This document shows, in pieces, positions 10,701 through 22,563 of a DNA stretch of 64,000 nucleotides (positions within the stretch are counted from its first letter, which is position 1; every line of letters begins with the position of its first letter). The DNA is taken from the NCBI GenBank assembly GCA_033239525.1, contig BSYO01000033.1, forward strand, positions 8,423,501-8,487,500, written 5' to 3'. The stretch comes from Nepenthes gracilis (taxonomy: Eukaryota > Streptophyta > Magnoliopsida > Caryophyllales > Nepenthaceae). The notes under the pieces are model-generated. The model made no database searches. It was not told the origin of the DNA and was given only the letters and a program-made list of their open reading frames with translations. A program made the position numbers and the translations under genes.

Positions 10701-11429
10701 TGATACCTCTCAAGAATTAGGATTGTCACACGAATTGGGGAGTTGAGATTTTTTTTCTGGAGTTAAATCGAATTCGGTCTTTGTGTCCACAAATCATTAT
10801 CTTGTACGCAATAATAAATCGAATAAGAGGTAAGAGGTATATAGGACTCGTTCTCTAATATATTCTCCAACATTCAAATTGATATTTCTTCTTAAATTGA
10901 AAGATGCGGACGGAAAGTAAATATTAAAATGAAAAAAATGATGGGGATAAGTGAGGATTGAGAAAACTTTGCTTCGCTTAGGTGCACTTATTCTCTTAAG
11001 TGTCTTTTTCTCTTTTTTTCTAGATTTCTTCTCCCGTACACGGTTTGGAAAGAGTTGTATTTATAATTAGAATTTTTGTCCATCCAGTTAGCCTTTGAAA
11101 CCACTGCCTATGTGGAGAAGCGTTTCAAGACATCTGTTGGGAGGCGTTATTCTTGGTATGTAATTGTTGTTTGAATTTAATAAAATGACCGTTTGGCTAT
11201 TAATTGCGAGAATCGTTTCGGTCATTTTTGGCTTGTGTAATTTATTGATTCATCATTATCTTTCGATTTTTAGTAATTGTCCTGTAAGGATTGAATATCT
11301 CAATTAATGCCATAGAGAATAGTTATTTGGTTATCCTAATCTGCTTCATACTTTCTCATTTGTGTCATTGAGGTTTGGGTATTGATTTAGATTTAAATTG
11401 GGCAAATTTATTTTGGACTGTGCCCAATA
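10701..11429 (-). repeat. 3' LTR of element 2
   Basis: Starts TGATACCTCT after the CATAT duplication and ends ...GCCCAATA, where the 5' LTR has ...ACCCAACA. Homology to 49813-50538 runs the whole length. Confidence 0.88.
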
Positions 11430-11525
11430 GTAGCCCATTATGCTTGGAGGTTTGAATTCAAACTCCAAGCATGCCATTAATGAGAAGTCATCTAGTATGT
11501 CATCAAAGTGTATCTTTACCGCGGA
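11430..11525. other. Element 2 internal remnant with a 31-bp palindrome
   Basis: Short piece between the 3' LTR and a nested LTR. Positions 11441-11471 form a near-perfect inverted repeat: arms TGCTTGGAG and CTCCAAGCA around TTTGAATTCAAA with one unpaired G. No clear polypurine tract is left. Confidence 0.6.
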
Positions 11526-12843
11526 TGTCACGTCTTAATACCAAATTGTCTTATAGTAATTAACGTGATCATTCTATTAACAAATAATAAATTCAAATTA
11601 ATGAAGGACGTAAGTTTCACATCGTTATCATAACTGACACAAATAAATATACATTAATAAATTTAATCACAAAATCCAAATGATACTACACCCGAAAGTA
11701 GCTTTGAAAAGCAGACTATATCAAGGCATCAAAATATACGTAAAGAGATGCATCTAATCAATTATAAATTAGAGTTAATCACATCAACAACATGATAATA
11801 GGCATGGGTTAGAGTTCTCGGGAGTATAAAACCCTACAAAACTACCAATTCGGATACCCAAATGATAAATTAGCTTATTCATGGTACGGGTAATAACATC
11901 CTTGAGCCAATTCACCCATATATCCCAATTTAATCGATTAATTCCTCTGCGCCGTGGGTTTAGGGCTCCTTGTCCAAAGGCCGGTCAAAACTACAAATTC
12001 GGGCATAAGATTCACACAATCATTTGCCCAGGTTATGGGTATCGATTATCAAAGGCCAATTCATACTTAAACCCAATATAATTGATCAAACGCGGTTCGG
12101 ATGCAGCCTAGGGTTCCAACGAATGGGTTTTCACCTAAAATCACCCAATTGGATATCTAATCGATAAATTAACTTATACTAGACATGTGTAATGATATCC
12201 TAGTCTCAAATTATATAAAAGCCCCAAAAATTCATAGGTAAAAGGTCCGGTGTGAAGTTAGGGTTTGATGTCTGAAAACCGACTAAATCTATAAATTTGG
12301 ATATGAAATTTACATATATGTATGCTTGAGTCTTAAAAATTACAAAATATAAATTTAAATGGGTATCAAAGTAAGGATACACAAGAAAATAAGACAAAAG
12401 TATAAAAAAAAACTAAAGAGGAGGGTATGAGTACACTTGTCTTGACCTGATCTACCACCTTTTCAACTAGCTCGAGCTCGAATTCAGACTCGGAGGCTTC
12501 GATCTTTCCTTCTCTCTTCTCCTCCTCCTCCCTCTCTCTCTCTCTCCCTTTGGAAAATGGTCGAAAGAAACCCTCGCGGACTTTATAAATCACGAGCTAC
12601 CGCTCAAATGCCAACCGGTGCGTAGCAAGCATTGTGCGCCTGGAGCAATCTGGAATCAGCGTCAGGAGGGCGTTGGTCCACTGGCCCCAGTGCCGCGATG
12701 CCGCCTCAGGCGCCCAGTGGGCCAACCCCTACCGACTTGCCCCTCGAACCCGAAACTTAATTTTTTTATGCATATTAATTCTAATCTCTATTATATGAAC
12801 TTAATTATCTAACATTCTGACGTTTGGGAATCAGTACATGACA
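11526..12843 (-). repeat. Minus-strand Tekay-like LTR inside element 2
   Basis: Read on the minus strand this begins TGTCATGTACTGATTCCC and ends ...AAGACGTGACA, the general form of the Tekay LTRs in this window. A TATA-like word (atttataaag, minus), a GA-rich leader (about 12480-12560) and a GC-rich upstream block (12610-12750) are in the expected order. No target duplication matches (gcgga on the left, ttctt on the right). Its right end abuts a truncated LTR of opposite orientation, suggesting a deletion or recombination. Confidence 0.65.
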
Positions 12844-14357
12844 TTCTTGTTGTTGTTTGAAACTGAGGACCCGAAATTCGAATTTAGTTTATGAAAATTT
12901 GATGGATAAAATGTATATTACACGTATGAAGCAAAAACTGCATGGAATTTAATATTTATGATCCAAAAATGATAATGTTTCTGTTTTGTACATTGTAGTA
13001 AAATTTCCTAGCTCTCCCTAAGTCCCATGTCAATTAATGCATATATTTGAAATTATGTGAACACCATATGAAAAGAAATAAGTATACATGCATTGAAAAG
13101 AATTGTAAAAGTATGAAAGAAAACTCTGTAATTTGTTAAGATTTATGAACTATTTTTCAAAGAGGGAGAACTAAGTAATATGAAGTTAAGTGTGGAGTTT
13201 TTCTTAAGATAAGTTAAGAAAAAGGACCAAGGAAATCTTTGCAAAGTTTTCATTTGAAATTTAAAAAGAAATTAAGAAATTAGACTAAGGATTTTATTTA
13301 GTAGGTGATATTTCTTAGCATGAATTAGGATGTTATAGTGTTAAATTGAGGAATGCCCCTAATTTACATGGGAATTTTTAGTGGCAACATGGACTATGGC
13401 CCCATATATTAGGTTAAAGGTATATTGCTCATTGAGGGGTGTTAAATTGTGTGGGTAGTGTCTTAAATTATGTGAAAGTATACACAATCCTTTTCTACTT
13501 TGGCCGCTCCATTAGTTAGAAAAGTCTACCAATCTTTAAAGATTAAATAAGTTTCCATACGCTTGAAGGCTAATGGAATCATAAATAAAAATAAAAAATT
13601 AAATGTGTTACGAAAATATCTTTCGACTATGTTTTATACTTATATATGCATTATGATCCTGTTCTATTCTTTTGATTTTATTTCAAAGTGTAACTATATA
13701 TGTCTTTGTTTATATTTGTACTTTATTGAATATTTGACTCACTTTCTTAATATTTTTCTAATCCTTTAGATGTGTTGTACGAGCCCTCACCAGGCAACCA
13801 AGATTGAAGGATCAGGTGAATATGAAGAGCCTAAATTATTATGATTATGGATGATTTATATTATTTAATATTTTTGGGTAATATTTATTGTATTTAGATT
13901 TATAATTTAGTTTAATTTCAATTCCAGATGACGGATGTAAGGTAAATAGATTGTGGTCGATGTTTAGAAGGTTGAGTTGTTGTGGGATTGTCGTTATGGC
14001 ACTAGGAAAGTAGTTTGTATTCAACAGGTGTTCCGTGTAATATGGTTGATTGATGTTGGAAGTTTTTTGCTTCATTTGTATATAAGTCATGAATATATTT
14101 ACTTCCGCAGGTTATTGATATTGAATGTGGTTTCAATTTTAGTAGGCATCTTTCTTTACTAAAAGTCTGACGTCGTACTTTTGAGTCAGTGTCAGAGTTA
14201 CTGATATCATGGCATGTTTTTGGATCCTGTGTATATTATTTATTTATTTATTTATATTGAGGCCAATTGAAATATCTCATGTTTAATAAATTTTTTTCAG
14301 TTATTTGGTTAATTGTTTATAGTAAGAGGTAATAAAAGGATTTGACATAGTCTGTCA
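12844..14357 (+). repeat. 5' LTR fragment of element 3
   Basis: Begins at ttcttgttgttg, which aligns with 18480 of the 3' LTR, and ends ...AGTCTGTCA just before the primer site. After removing the solo LTR from the 3' copy, the two run in parallel to their ends (for example the shared block near 13780-13800 and 21925-21945). Confidence 0.85.
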
Positions 14358-14372
14358 TTGGTAGTATCAGAG
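14358..14372 (+). other. Primer binding site of element 3 (initiator tRNA-Met type)
   Basis: TTGGTAGTATCAGAG is the standard plant primer site TGGTATCAGAG with three extra bases, directly after the LTR end. Confidence 0.75.
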
Positions 14373-14734
14373 AATTTATAAGAAGATGCCTTAAGGTCTA
14401 AATTTGATTGATGTCAATTTAAGGTTTGAGCTGGTCGATATTGATTTGTGGTCAAAGTTTGATTAATTTCAATTTGAAGTATTAGTTTGATTTATTCAAG
14501 GTTGAGGTCTTCAGTCAATTAACTTGTTAAGGTGGAATGATCTAACTCGATTGTTAATATTTTGGTGATAGGATTAAGAGATGGTAAGATGCGGAAGCCA
14601 TGATAGATTAAGTACTCGCTCGGACTAGGAATAGGGATACTTGAATAGCACAGCGAGTATGGCGGATGGGGTGGAATCGGCGACTCGAGGTCAACATAAC
14701 TTGGGGCCAATTCTGGTGCTAGCGAATCCAAAAA

Positions 14735-15595
14735 TGTTGATTTATGATCGATTTATTAATGATCAAGTGCCTGAATTTTGGGTCGTATGGATCCTGTAGA
14801 GGCTAAAATATGAATTTAGAAAATTAAAATAGTATTTATGGTGATCCAATATCTGAAAGAAGATAAGGTAATATTTGCCTCATATAAGTTAAAAGGCAAA
14901 GTTGACCATTAGTGGTTGATGTGAAAAAGAGTCATGTGTTTGAAGGATAAAGAGTTATTGTGGAATATATTCGTTGATGCTTTTATAGAGAAATAATTTT
15001 TGATGAGTTTTCGGGAGCAAAAGGAGGATGTGTTTGCTCGTTTGTGGCAAGAAACTAGACGGTAGTAGAGTATAATGCTAAATTCTCAAAGTTATCTCGC
15101 TATGTCCCACTTCTGGTGCATGATGAAGTAAGAAAGGCAAGGAAATTTTTAAAAGGACTAAAAGGTGAAATCTAGAGGCAGCTAAATTCTCTGAAATTGA
15201 GGACCTATGAAGATTTGTTAGATCAGGCTCTCCTATGTGAAAAAGAGCTTGAAGAGGAAAGATTTTTAAAGAAGAAGTTAGCTTACTGTGTTGGTCAAAA
15301 TTATAGCTGAAATTCAGGATTAGGAGGGCCCTACAAAAAGCCAAAGCTGGCAGAAAGGAGAAAGAAAAGAGCAGAAATTCAAAGTATGTTGGGCCAGCAA
15401 TTAGTAACGCTTGTATGCCGGCATTGTGAAAAATTGCATAGAGGGACGCCGTGTTATAAACTTTTGGGAGTATGTTTCAATTGTGGACAATTGAGTCACA
15501 TGATCAAGAGTCGTCCTTATCCCTTGGGTCAAATAGAGAAGAATTCTAGTGCCTTGGATCTAGTTTTGCGGTGATGGCACAAGGTGTAGAGGTGT
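14735..15595 (+). pseudogene. Gag remnant of element 3
   Basis: Frames read MDPVEAK, IQYLKEDKVIFASYKLKGKV, YNAKFSKLSRYVPLLVHDEV and RQLNSLKLRTYEDLLDQALL, matching chromovirus Gag. A zinc knuckle follows at about 15475-15518, CFNCGQLSHMIKSR, in which the last Cys of CX2CX4HX4C has become Arg. An upstream CRHCEKLHRG block is also present. Stops occur throughout. The protein would package element RNA. Confidence 0.75.
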
Positions 15596-17350
15596 TATGT
15601 ATTGTGGTAGAAGGTAAGATTTCTAAATTTTGACATTTCGGTACATGTATTATTTTGGATTCATAATCTATATTTTTATTTGTATTTCTTAAGTTTATTT
15701 ATTTATTTTTGTGGATTATAGACTTTGTACTAGTTGTATGGATGTCTACAACATTGTATTGGATCCGTAGATACAATTAGTTGGGCTGATTTGATTTCAT
15801 TTGTGTGCCGAGCTTTGATATGATATTGGGGGTGATTTGGTTGGTAAGTCACCATGCTAGTATGGATTGTGTTGGTAAGGTTGTTATAATTTGCAATCGG
15901 GGTGTGAAATTTTGAGTATGAGTCAAAGTTGATCGAGTGGCTACAAAATTAGTATCATTTTTCCTACAAGTCATTTAATGAGGATATGTGCCAAGTTTAT
16001 TTAATATATGTGACCACATCCGAGAGTTATTTTGTGGTCATTAAAAACTTTTCAGCTGTGTAAAAATTCAAGGATATTTCTTAGAGGAAAAGATTAACCT
16101 TGCCTAACTCTTGATCAGAAAATCGAGATTGTCGTTGAGATTGTGCTAGGATCGGCTCTGATTTTTGAGGACCCTACATAAAATTGATGAGGCAGTAGCC
16201 GATTGCTTGCTGTAGAATGCTTTAGTGCCTTTGGGGTAAGATGAATTGATGAGGTTATGTGTGGATTAGTAAAAGTTTAATTTATTTGAGAAATGAATTG
16301 TTTGATAAACGAGTATTGAGAGTCAATAGGTGATTCATTTGATCTATTGTAAGGGTTCGATGATTTCTAAGATCAATCTGTATTCAGAGTGTTGTCAATT
16401 AAGAATGAATTGGGGGAATGTGCCTAAGTCAACTTTTAGGAAAGAGTATGGCCGTTATGCACCTCAGTGACACCTTCGGGTTAGCAATTTAGTCGTCGTC
16501 TTTCATGAAACCTAGGAATCAGATCTTTTGGTCATATTTGGGTTGATTTTGTGATTGCTTTATTGATAATAGTTTGATATGCTCGAGGCGTTGTGAAGGG
16601 CATAAGGTCCAGTTGAGGGCTGCATCTCAGTGACACCTTTAGGGTTACCAATTTCGTCGTCGTCTTTCATGAAACCTAGGAATTAGATCTTTTGGTCATA
16701 TTTGAGTTGATTTTGTGATGGCTTTATTGATAATATTTTGATATGCTCGAGGAGTTGTGAAGGGCATAAGGTCCAGTTGAAGGCTGCATCGTAGATTGTG
16801 AAGAGTAGTCAGCTGTTTGCTCATTTGAGGAAATGTGAACTAGTGAATTGTTGACAATGTCGGTTTGGTCGATCCTTGATGGATCAAGTGAACTTGCAAT
16901 AGGTTGAGATGCTTTTGAGAAAGATTTTGGATTGTGTTTTGATGTAGCATATCTGGGTGGTCGCCTATGGGCTTAGATGGTTGAAAGTTTATGATTAAAA
17001 TTGTTCCACTTATAGTTCTAAGAAGAGCAGTTGAGGTTTTTACTTTGAGATTTTATGGGTACTATTTGTATGAAGAGCGTTATGGTTTTGTTTGGTCATA
17101 AAGGCTTGAGAAAATTCTTTCATTAAAAGAGATGATCATGTGATAATGTAAGCGGGTAGATTTTTTTATGTGTAATAAATGATCAAGTGAATGATCGTTT
17201 TTGAGGTTTAGGTTGAATTGAAATAGAAGTTTATTGGTTTGTTTGATATTTTGTAGTAAGTCAAAGAGGTGGTAAAAAATGGGCTTGCCTTCAAATTTAG
17301 CGGATTATTATGATATCTCTCCTGTATCAATGATTGAGGAAGTAAGTGAT
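15596..17350 (+). pseudogene. Pol remnant of element 3 (protease, RT and integrase scraps)
   Basis: Protease wording appears near 15640-15880 (a decayed DSGSTH region and DMILGVIWLVSHHASMD). An RT start appears near 16120-16180 (IEIVVEIVLGSAL). The C-terminal integrase block LPSNLADYYDISPVSMIEE (about 17284-17340) is the conserved segment before the chromodomain. Most of RT, RNase H and the integrase core is missing or unreadable. A 163-bp tandem duplication lies within. Confidence 0.65.
16463..16788. repeat. Tandem duplication of a 163-bp unit in pol of element 3
   Basis: 16463-16625 and 16626-16788 are near-identical, both running from ctcagtgacacctt to ggctgcat with a handful of substitutions. 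The period is not a multiple of three. Confidence 0.9.
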
Positions 17351-17589
17351 CGAGTTTAGCTATTGCTTGATATTAGGAATTTATCTTATGATAATGTTTC
17401 AATTTAGATTTTAGATAGAAAGTATCAAGTATCGAGTATTGAGAATCAGGATAATTCAACTGGTTAATGTTCTCTAGGAAAAATCATTTAATTAAGGAAG
17501 TGACTTGAAAACGCGTAAAAGAAATTTGGAAGGATTATCCCGATTGTTAAATTTTGAGATTTGTAAAATTTTGAGGATAAAATTTTTGT

Positions 17590-17603
17590 AAGGATGGGAG
17601 AAT
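17590..17603 (+). other. Polypurine tract of element 3
   Basis: AAGGATGGGAGAAT lies directly before the 3' LTR start TGTAAAGTCC. It would prime plus-strand DNA synthesis. Confidence 0.75.
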
Positions 17604-18722
17604 TGTAAAGTCCTGATTTTCAAATTATGTTAATTATGGTTAATTGAATTAATATAATCAAAATTGAATTCAAAAGATGTGAAAAATTAGGTTAAAGAAG
17701 TCAAAAATTAGACCGGTGGAATTTGAGCCTAATGCAGGCCTGATGTAGGTTTGAGGGCAAAAAACAGAAGCCCCACGCTAGAAACACGCTTGAGGCACGC
17801 TGGAGCGTGAAATCCAGTGTTGTCATGCTAGAGGGACGCCCGACTTACGCTGAGTGCCTATTCAAGTATTTAAAGCCCACTCGCTCATATTTTCATCATT
17901 TTTGTAGAAAAAGGAAAGAGAGGAGATAGTAAGAGAACAATGGTGAAGAGAGAAAAGAGAAGATTGAAGCTCGGGTCCATTTCTGGGGTGAAGCTAGTTG
18001 AGAAAATTATGGATCGGATCGAGATTAGTACATTCCTATACTTTTCTTTCTCTTGTTGTTTATTTCTAACCATTTTTTTTAGGTATTTTTGTTCAAATAC
18101 CCGTCCAAACTTAGATTTTAAACTATTTATGTGTTAAATATATATATATGTTGATTTGCTTTCCGATTTTGAGGTATGTGTGTGAAAAAAGTGAAGTATG
18201 TGTTAAATCAGATTTCGAAGTTTGAAGTATGTGAATAAATGGTGATTTCTCGTCCAATTTTGAAATTTAAGTGAAATGTTGTGTTAAATCAGAAACTTTG
18301 ACCCCATGCATTCCATGATTTTGGGTATTACGTTGTTTTCTCACTTGTATTTTGTATATGATGCTTCACATGTTTGGGTAATTATATTGAGTCCTTTAAA
18401 TGTGTAAATTATTTTCCCGAAACATCCCATATGTTAAGTATATTTTGAAAATTACCCATTTTGCATATTTTTGTGAAAATTCTTGATGTTGTTTGAAACA
18501 ACGGATCCTAAATTTGAATTTGGTTTTGAAAATTTGAAGGATTAAATGTATATTACATATATGATGTAATATCCAGGACCTCAATGGAAATATTTTAATA
18601 TTTATTGAGATTGTAGATAAATTGGACATGTAAAAATTTAATTAATATTCTGAATTTTTTAAAAAAATGGATATCGGATTTTATAGCTTGGTGATCGTTG
18701 TGCGTTCGGAGGGTATTTGGTG

Positions 18723-18723
18723 G

Positions 18724-18757
<34 letters not shown>

Positions 18758-18758
18758 A
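18723..18758. repeat. (TA)n(TG)n microsatellite
   Basis: TA dinucleotides pass into TG dinucleotides within the solo LTR. Confidence 0.95.
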
Positions 18759-18880
18759 TAATTAAAAAAAAAAGGAGAAGATGAGATAAGATAGGATAAG
18801 ATAAGGAATGGCGTGTTTGGGGATGAGGATTTGGGAAAATTTTAAAAGGGGATTTTTGGGTTGCTCGGTGTGGCATTAGC

Positions 18881-18939
18881 AGAGAGAGAGAGAGGGGAAA
18901 AAGGAAAGAAATCTAGAGAGAGAGAGAGAGAGAGAGAGG
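18881..18939. repeat. (GA)n tracts in the solo LTR leader
   Basis: Two runs of GA dinucleotides separated by a short purine-rich spacer. Confidence 0.9.
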
Positions 18940-21900
18940 AAAAGAGGAATGAAAAGTAGAGAGAGGGGGAAAATTGAGCACCATTTTAGCGCTGCAAAGG
19001 AAGAAGGGGAAATCGGTGACCGCGCGGCGGTGTGCGGCGTAGTCAATGCTGTGATGGTGGTCGTCGATTGCCAGAAGTGAATCGGTGGAGGTGCGGTGAG
19101 GAGAAGCCATCGAAGACGACGTGGTTGTTGGCGGTTTCTATAGTGGCGGCGATCAAAGGTGTAGCAAGGGTGGTCGGTGGCGGCCGGTGGTGGCATGCCG
19201 ATGACAAGCGACGGCTGTGATGGGCTATAGCAGTGTGCAAAAGCTGCGAAGTGAGAAAGAGGGAACTCATGCTACACAGGTTAAAGCAGGGCAGTGGAAG
19301 GAGCAGCAGTGTTTGGAGGAAGTAGGGGTGGTCGACGGCAGCCGGTGGTGGCATGCCAATGATTGGCGATGGTTGTGGTGAGTCGTGGTTGTGCACAGAG
19401 CTGCGCAGTGAGAGAAGGGGGCTCGGGTATGCACAGGCAGGGAGAAGAAGCGCGCGCTTTGATGCCTCAAAATATCTATTTTTCAAATTTGTAAAGTATA
19501 AGGTCTAGGCAAGTATCTGTAACCCTTATTTTTAGTCTAATTTAATTTCTGATATATTTTGGATACTATATGAATTTTTTTACTAACATATATGTATTTT
19601 ATACACCCATTTTATTTATTCTGGACACATATGTATAGTTCGTTGGATTATTTTGGGGTTGTGAATATGGATTTTATGATTTTTGGAATTTATTATTTTT
19701 CTAAAAGCCCAAAAAAATTTATTGGACTCGGTGTATATTTATATCAGTATATGTAATGAAAATGCACACGAAATTGGTTTTGGCTGTGCATTTTCACATG
19801 CACGTGTCGGGTTGTGGTCACTACATTTGGATATGGTTTATTGGTTCTGGTAAGCTCTCGATAGGGGAGATTATTTTGTTAACTTGAAATCCCCTTCTAC
19901 CGGAAGGAAAGGTTTGGAGTAGTGACCCTTCCTATTTGAATAATTTGACTTGAGCTTAGAATATATTCGGACGTTCTAATATATTTGACAAACTTGAGGG
20001 TTGCACGCAAAGCCGCGGATGGAAAAATATGGTGAGCAACCTTATATATGGGTACAGAATACATAGATTTTGGGTCTAAAGTTATCGAAATTATTTATAA
20101 CCCTTTCTCAAACTAGTCTTTAAATAATTAAAATTTAAATTGGTGCATGATTTTGTATCTCTACATAGATTTGTATTAGACTTGAATTTTTTAATTTGGA
20201 TTTGAGATGCGTTGATTTTGCCTGCAATTGGGTTTGGTATGTCTCGTACGAATTATTTGTCCATATGTTTTGTTGCGGACCTTCGAAAAAATTATTGTGA
20301 TACTGCTTTGATTTCGGCACACGCTATTAGATCATCTGGCTATCAAATTTTACCTTAAATCATGAGCTAATCGGGCCTTGGACTGGATACCAGCATATTG
20401 GAATCAATCTGAATTACATATATATATGTCCCGATGAAGACTATTCTTCAATTTGGATATTTATTTTGGATTAGAATATTTAATTTGAGTACAAAACTAC
20501 CATTAGAGTTTAGATTTAGAATTTTTAATTATTTATCGATGATTTGGATTTATCTATTTGACCATTCTTCTGATTCTTTGAACTCGTTTGTTCATTATAA
20601 TACTTGTTGGGTATTAGGTTCATTTTTCTATTTTATCCATTTAGAGTAGAGGATCAACTTTGTCGTAATAGCATAAGGATTTCGGGCGTAGCATTGTCTG
20701 TCTTTGGTGAGTGTCATATTTTAGACTTTGATATTATGAATTATATATCGGGTATGAATAAATTTTACGTGAATTGTTATGAGATATTGGAGTCGGTTAA
20801 GTGTAGGCTATGGTTTTGTATGCTAAGGAATTTGTTGGGTTGATTTCTTATGTGTATGAGTGTTGTGTTTATTTTGTTATCACGTGATGACTATTTTGTA
20901 TAGCAAGTTGCATATATATTATCTGATCAGGTTCCGTATGGATTTTATAATTTTATGGAGTTTTGTATATTTTGTGGTCACACTCGGTTTTAAAAATTAT
21001 AAAATTGATAACTAAAGTATATTTAATTATTTAATTGACTTGTTTGGTCTAAGTTCGTGACATATGAAGCAAAAATTGCATGAAATTTAATGTTTATGAT
21101 CTGAAAATAGTAATGTTTTTGTTTTGTACATTGTAGTAAAATTTCCTAGCTTTTCTTAAGCCCCATGTCAATTTATGCATGTATTTGAAATTATGTGAAC
21201 CCCATATGATAAGAAATATGTATATATGCATTAAAAAGAATTATGAAAGTATGAAAGGAAATTCTACAATTTGTTAACGTTTATGAACTGTCCTCCAAAG
21301 AGGGATAACCAAGTGATATGAAGTTTAGTGTGGAATTTTCCTTAAAATAAGTTAAGAAAAAGGACCAAAGAAATCTGTAGAGTTTCCATCTGACATTTGA
21401 AAAGAAATTAAAAAATTGGAGTAAGGATTTTATTCAATAGGTGATATTTTCTGGTATATCTTAGGATATTGCAATGCTAAATTGAGGAATACCCCTAGGC
21501 CACGAGGGAATTTTTTGTGACAATAAGGACTGTGGCTCCGTATATTAGGTTAAAGGTATACCGTTTACTATGAGGTGTTGAATTATATAGGTAGTGCCTT
21601 AAATTATATGAAAGCATAAACAATCCTTTCCTCACTTGGTCGCTCCGTTAGCTGGTAAGACCTACTAGTCATGGTCCCTAAAGATAAATGAGTTTCCATA
21701 GGTTTAAGGCTAATGGAATCATAAATAAAAAAATAAAAATTAAATGTGTTACGAAAATATTTTTTGATCATGTTTTATACTTATACATGCATTATGATTC
21801 TATTTCATCATTTTTATTTTATTTTAAAGTATAACTTTGTATGTCTTTATTTATATTTGTACATTACTGAATATTTTACTCACTTTCTTATTATTTTTCT

Positions 21901-22563
21901 AACCCTTCAGATGAGTTGTACGAGCCCTCACCAGGCAACCAAGATTGAAGGATCATGTGCACATGAGGAGCCTAGATTATTATGATTATGGATGATTTAT
22001 ATTGTTTAGTGCTTTTGGGTAATATTTATTGTATCTAAATGTTGTAATTTAATTTAATTTCAGTTTCGAATGATGGATGTAAAGTGAATAGGTTTTAGCC
22101 GATATTTAGAAGGTTGAGTTGTTGTATTATGGAGTCTAGTATTGGTTATTGTGTCGTGACAGTCTTGGACAAATTTTTATGTGTGGGATTGTCGTTATTG
22201 TGCAAGAAAGTGGTTTTGTATTCAACGAGTGTTCCATGTAATATGGCTGACTGATATTGGAAGTTTTTAGCTTTGCTTGTATATAAGTCATAAATATATT
22301 TACTTCCATAGGTTATTGATATTAAATATGGTTTCAATTTTAGTAGGCATATTTTTTTATTAAAGGTCCGACGTCATATTATTGGGTTAGTGTCGGGGCC
22401 ACCGATATTGTGGCATATTTTTGGATCCTGTATATATTATTTGTTTATTTATTTATTTATATTGAGGTTAGTTTAAGTATCTCACGTTTAATGATTTTTT
22501 TTCAATTATTTGGCTAATTGTTTATGGTTAGAAGTAATGACGGGATTTGGACGTGGTCCGTCA

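Larger units (their letters stand above)
18565..21062 (+). mobile_element. Solo LTR (Tekay-like) nested in the 3' LTR of element 3
   Basis: Starts TGTAATATCCAGG and ends ...AAGTTCGTGACA, with TATGA on both sides (18560-18564 and 21063-21067). No internal genes are present and the flanking LTR sequence joins exactly, so this is a solo LTR left by LTR-LTR recombination. It holds a TA/TG microsatellite (18723-18758), GA repeats (18881-18939) and a GC-rich block (19010-19460). The minus-strand open frames across that block are compositional. Confidence 0.88.
12844..22563 (+). mobile_element. Element 3: Tekay-like Ty3/gypsy chromovirus, plus strand, 5'-truncated
   Basis: The 5' LTR fragment 12844-14357 matches the later part of the 3' LTR 17604-22563, which itself holds a solo LTR. 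Between them lie a primer site, a gag remnant with zinc knuckle, protease and RT scraps, the C-terminal integrase region and a polypurine tract. The internal part is only 3246 bp, against 4672 bp in element 4, so much of pol has been deleted. The first half of the 5' LTR is missing. Confidence 0.85.
17604..22563 (+). repeat. 3' LTR of element 3, split by a solo LTR
   Basis: Starts TGTAAAGTCCTG after the polypurine tract and ends ...GTGGTCCGTCA. The foreign solo LTR plus one target duplication copy (18565-21067) is 2503 bp; without it the LTR is about 2457 bp. A GC-rich upstream block with CGCTTGAG-like words (17770-17850), a TATA-like word (tatttaaagc near 17867) and a GA-rich leader (17910-17965) are visible. 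Confidence 0.88.

Noticed and set aside
14358..14380. tRNA-like sequence at ttggtagtatcagag
   Set aside because: It is the primer binding site complementary to tRNA-Met; no cloverleaf follows.
18876..19486. Overlapping open frames on the minus strand in a GC-rich block
   Set aside because: They lie inside a solo LTR with exact target duplications, have no recognisable domain, and sit next to GA repeats.
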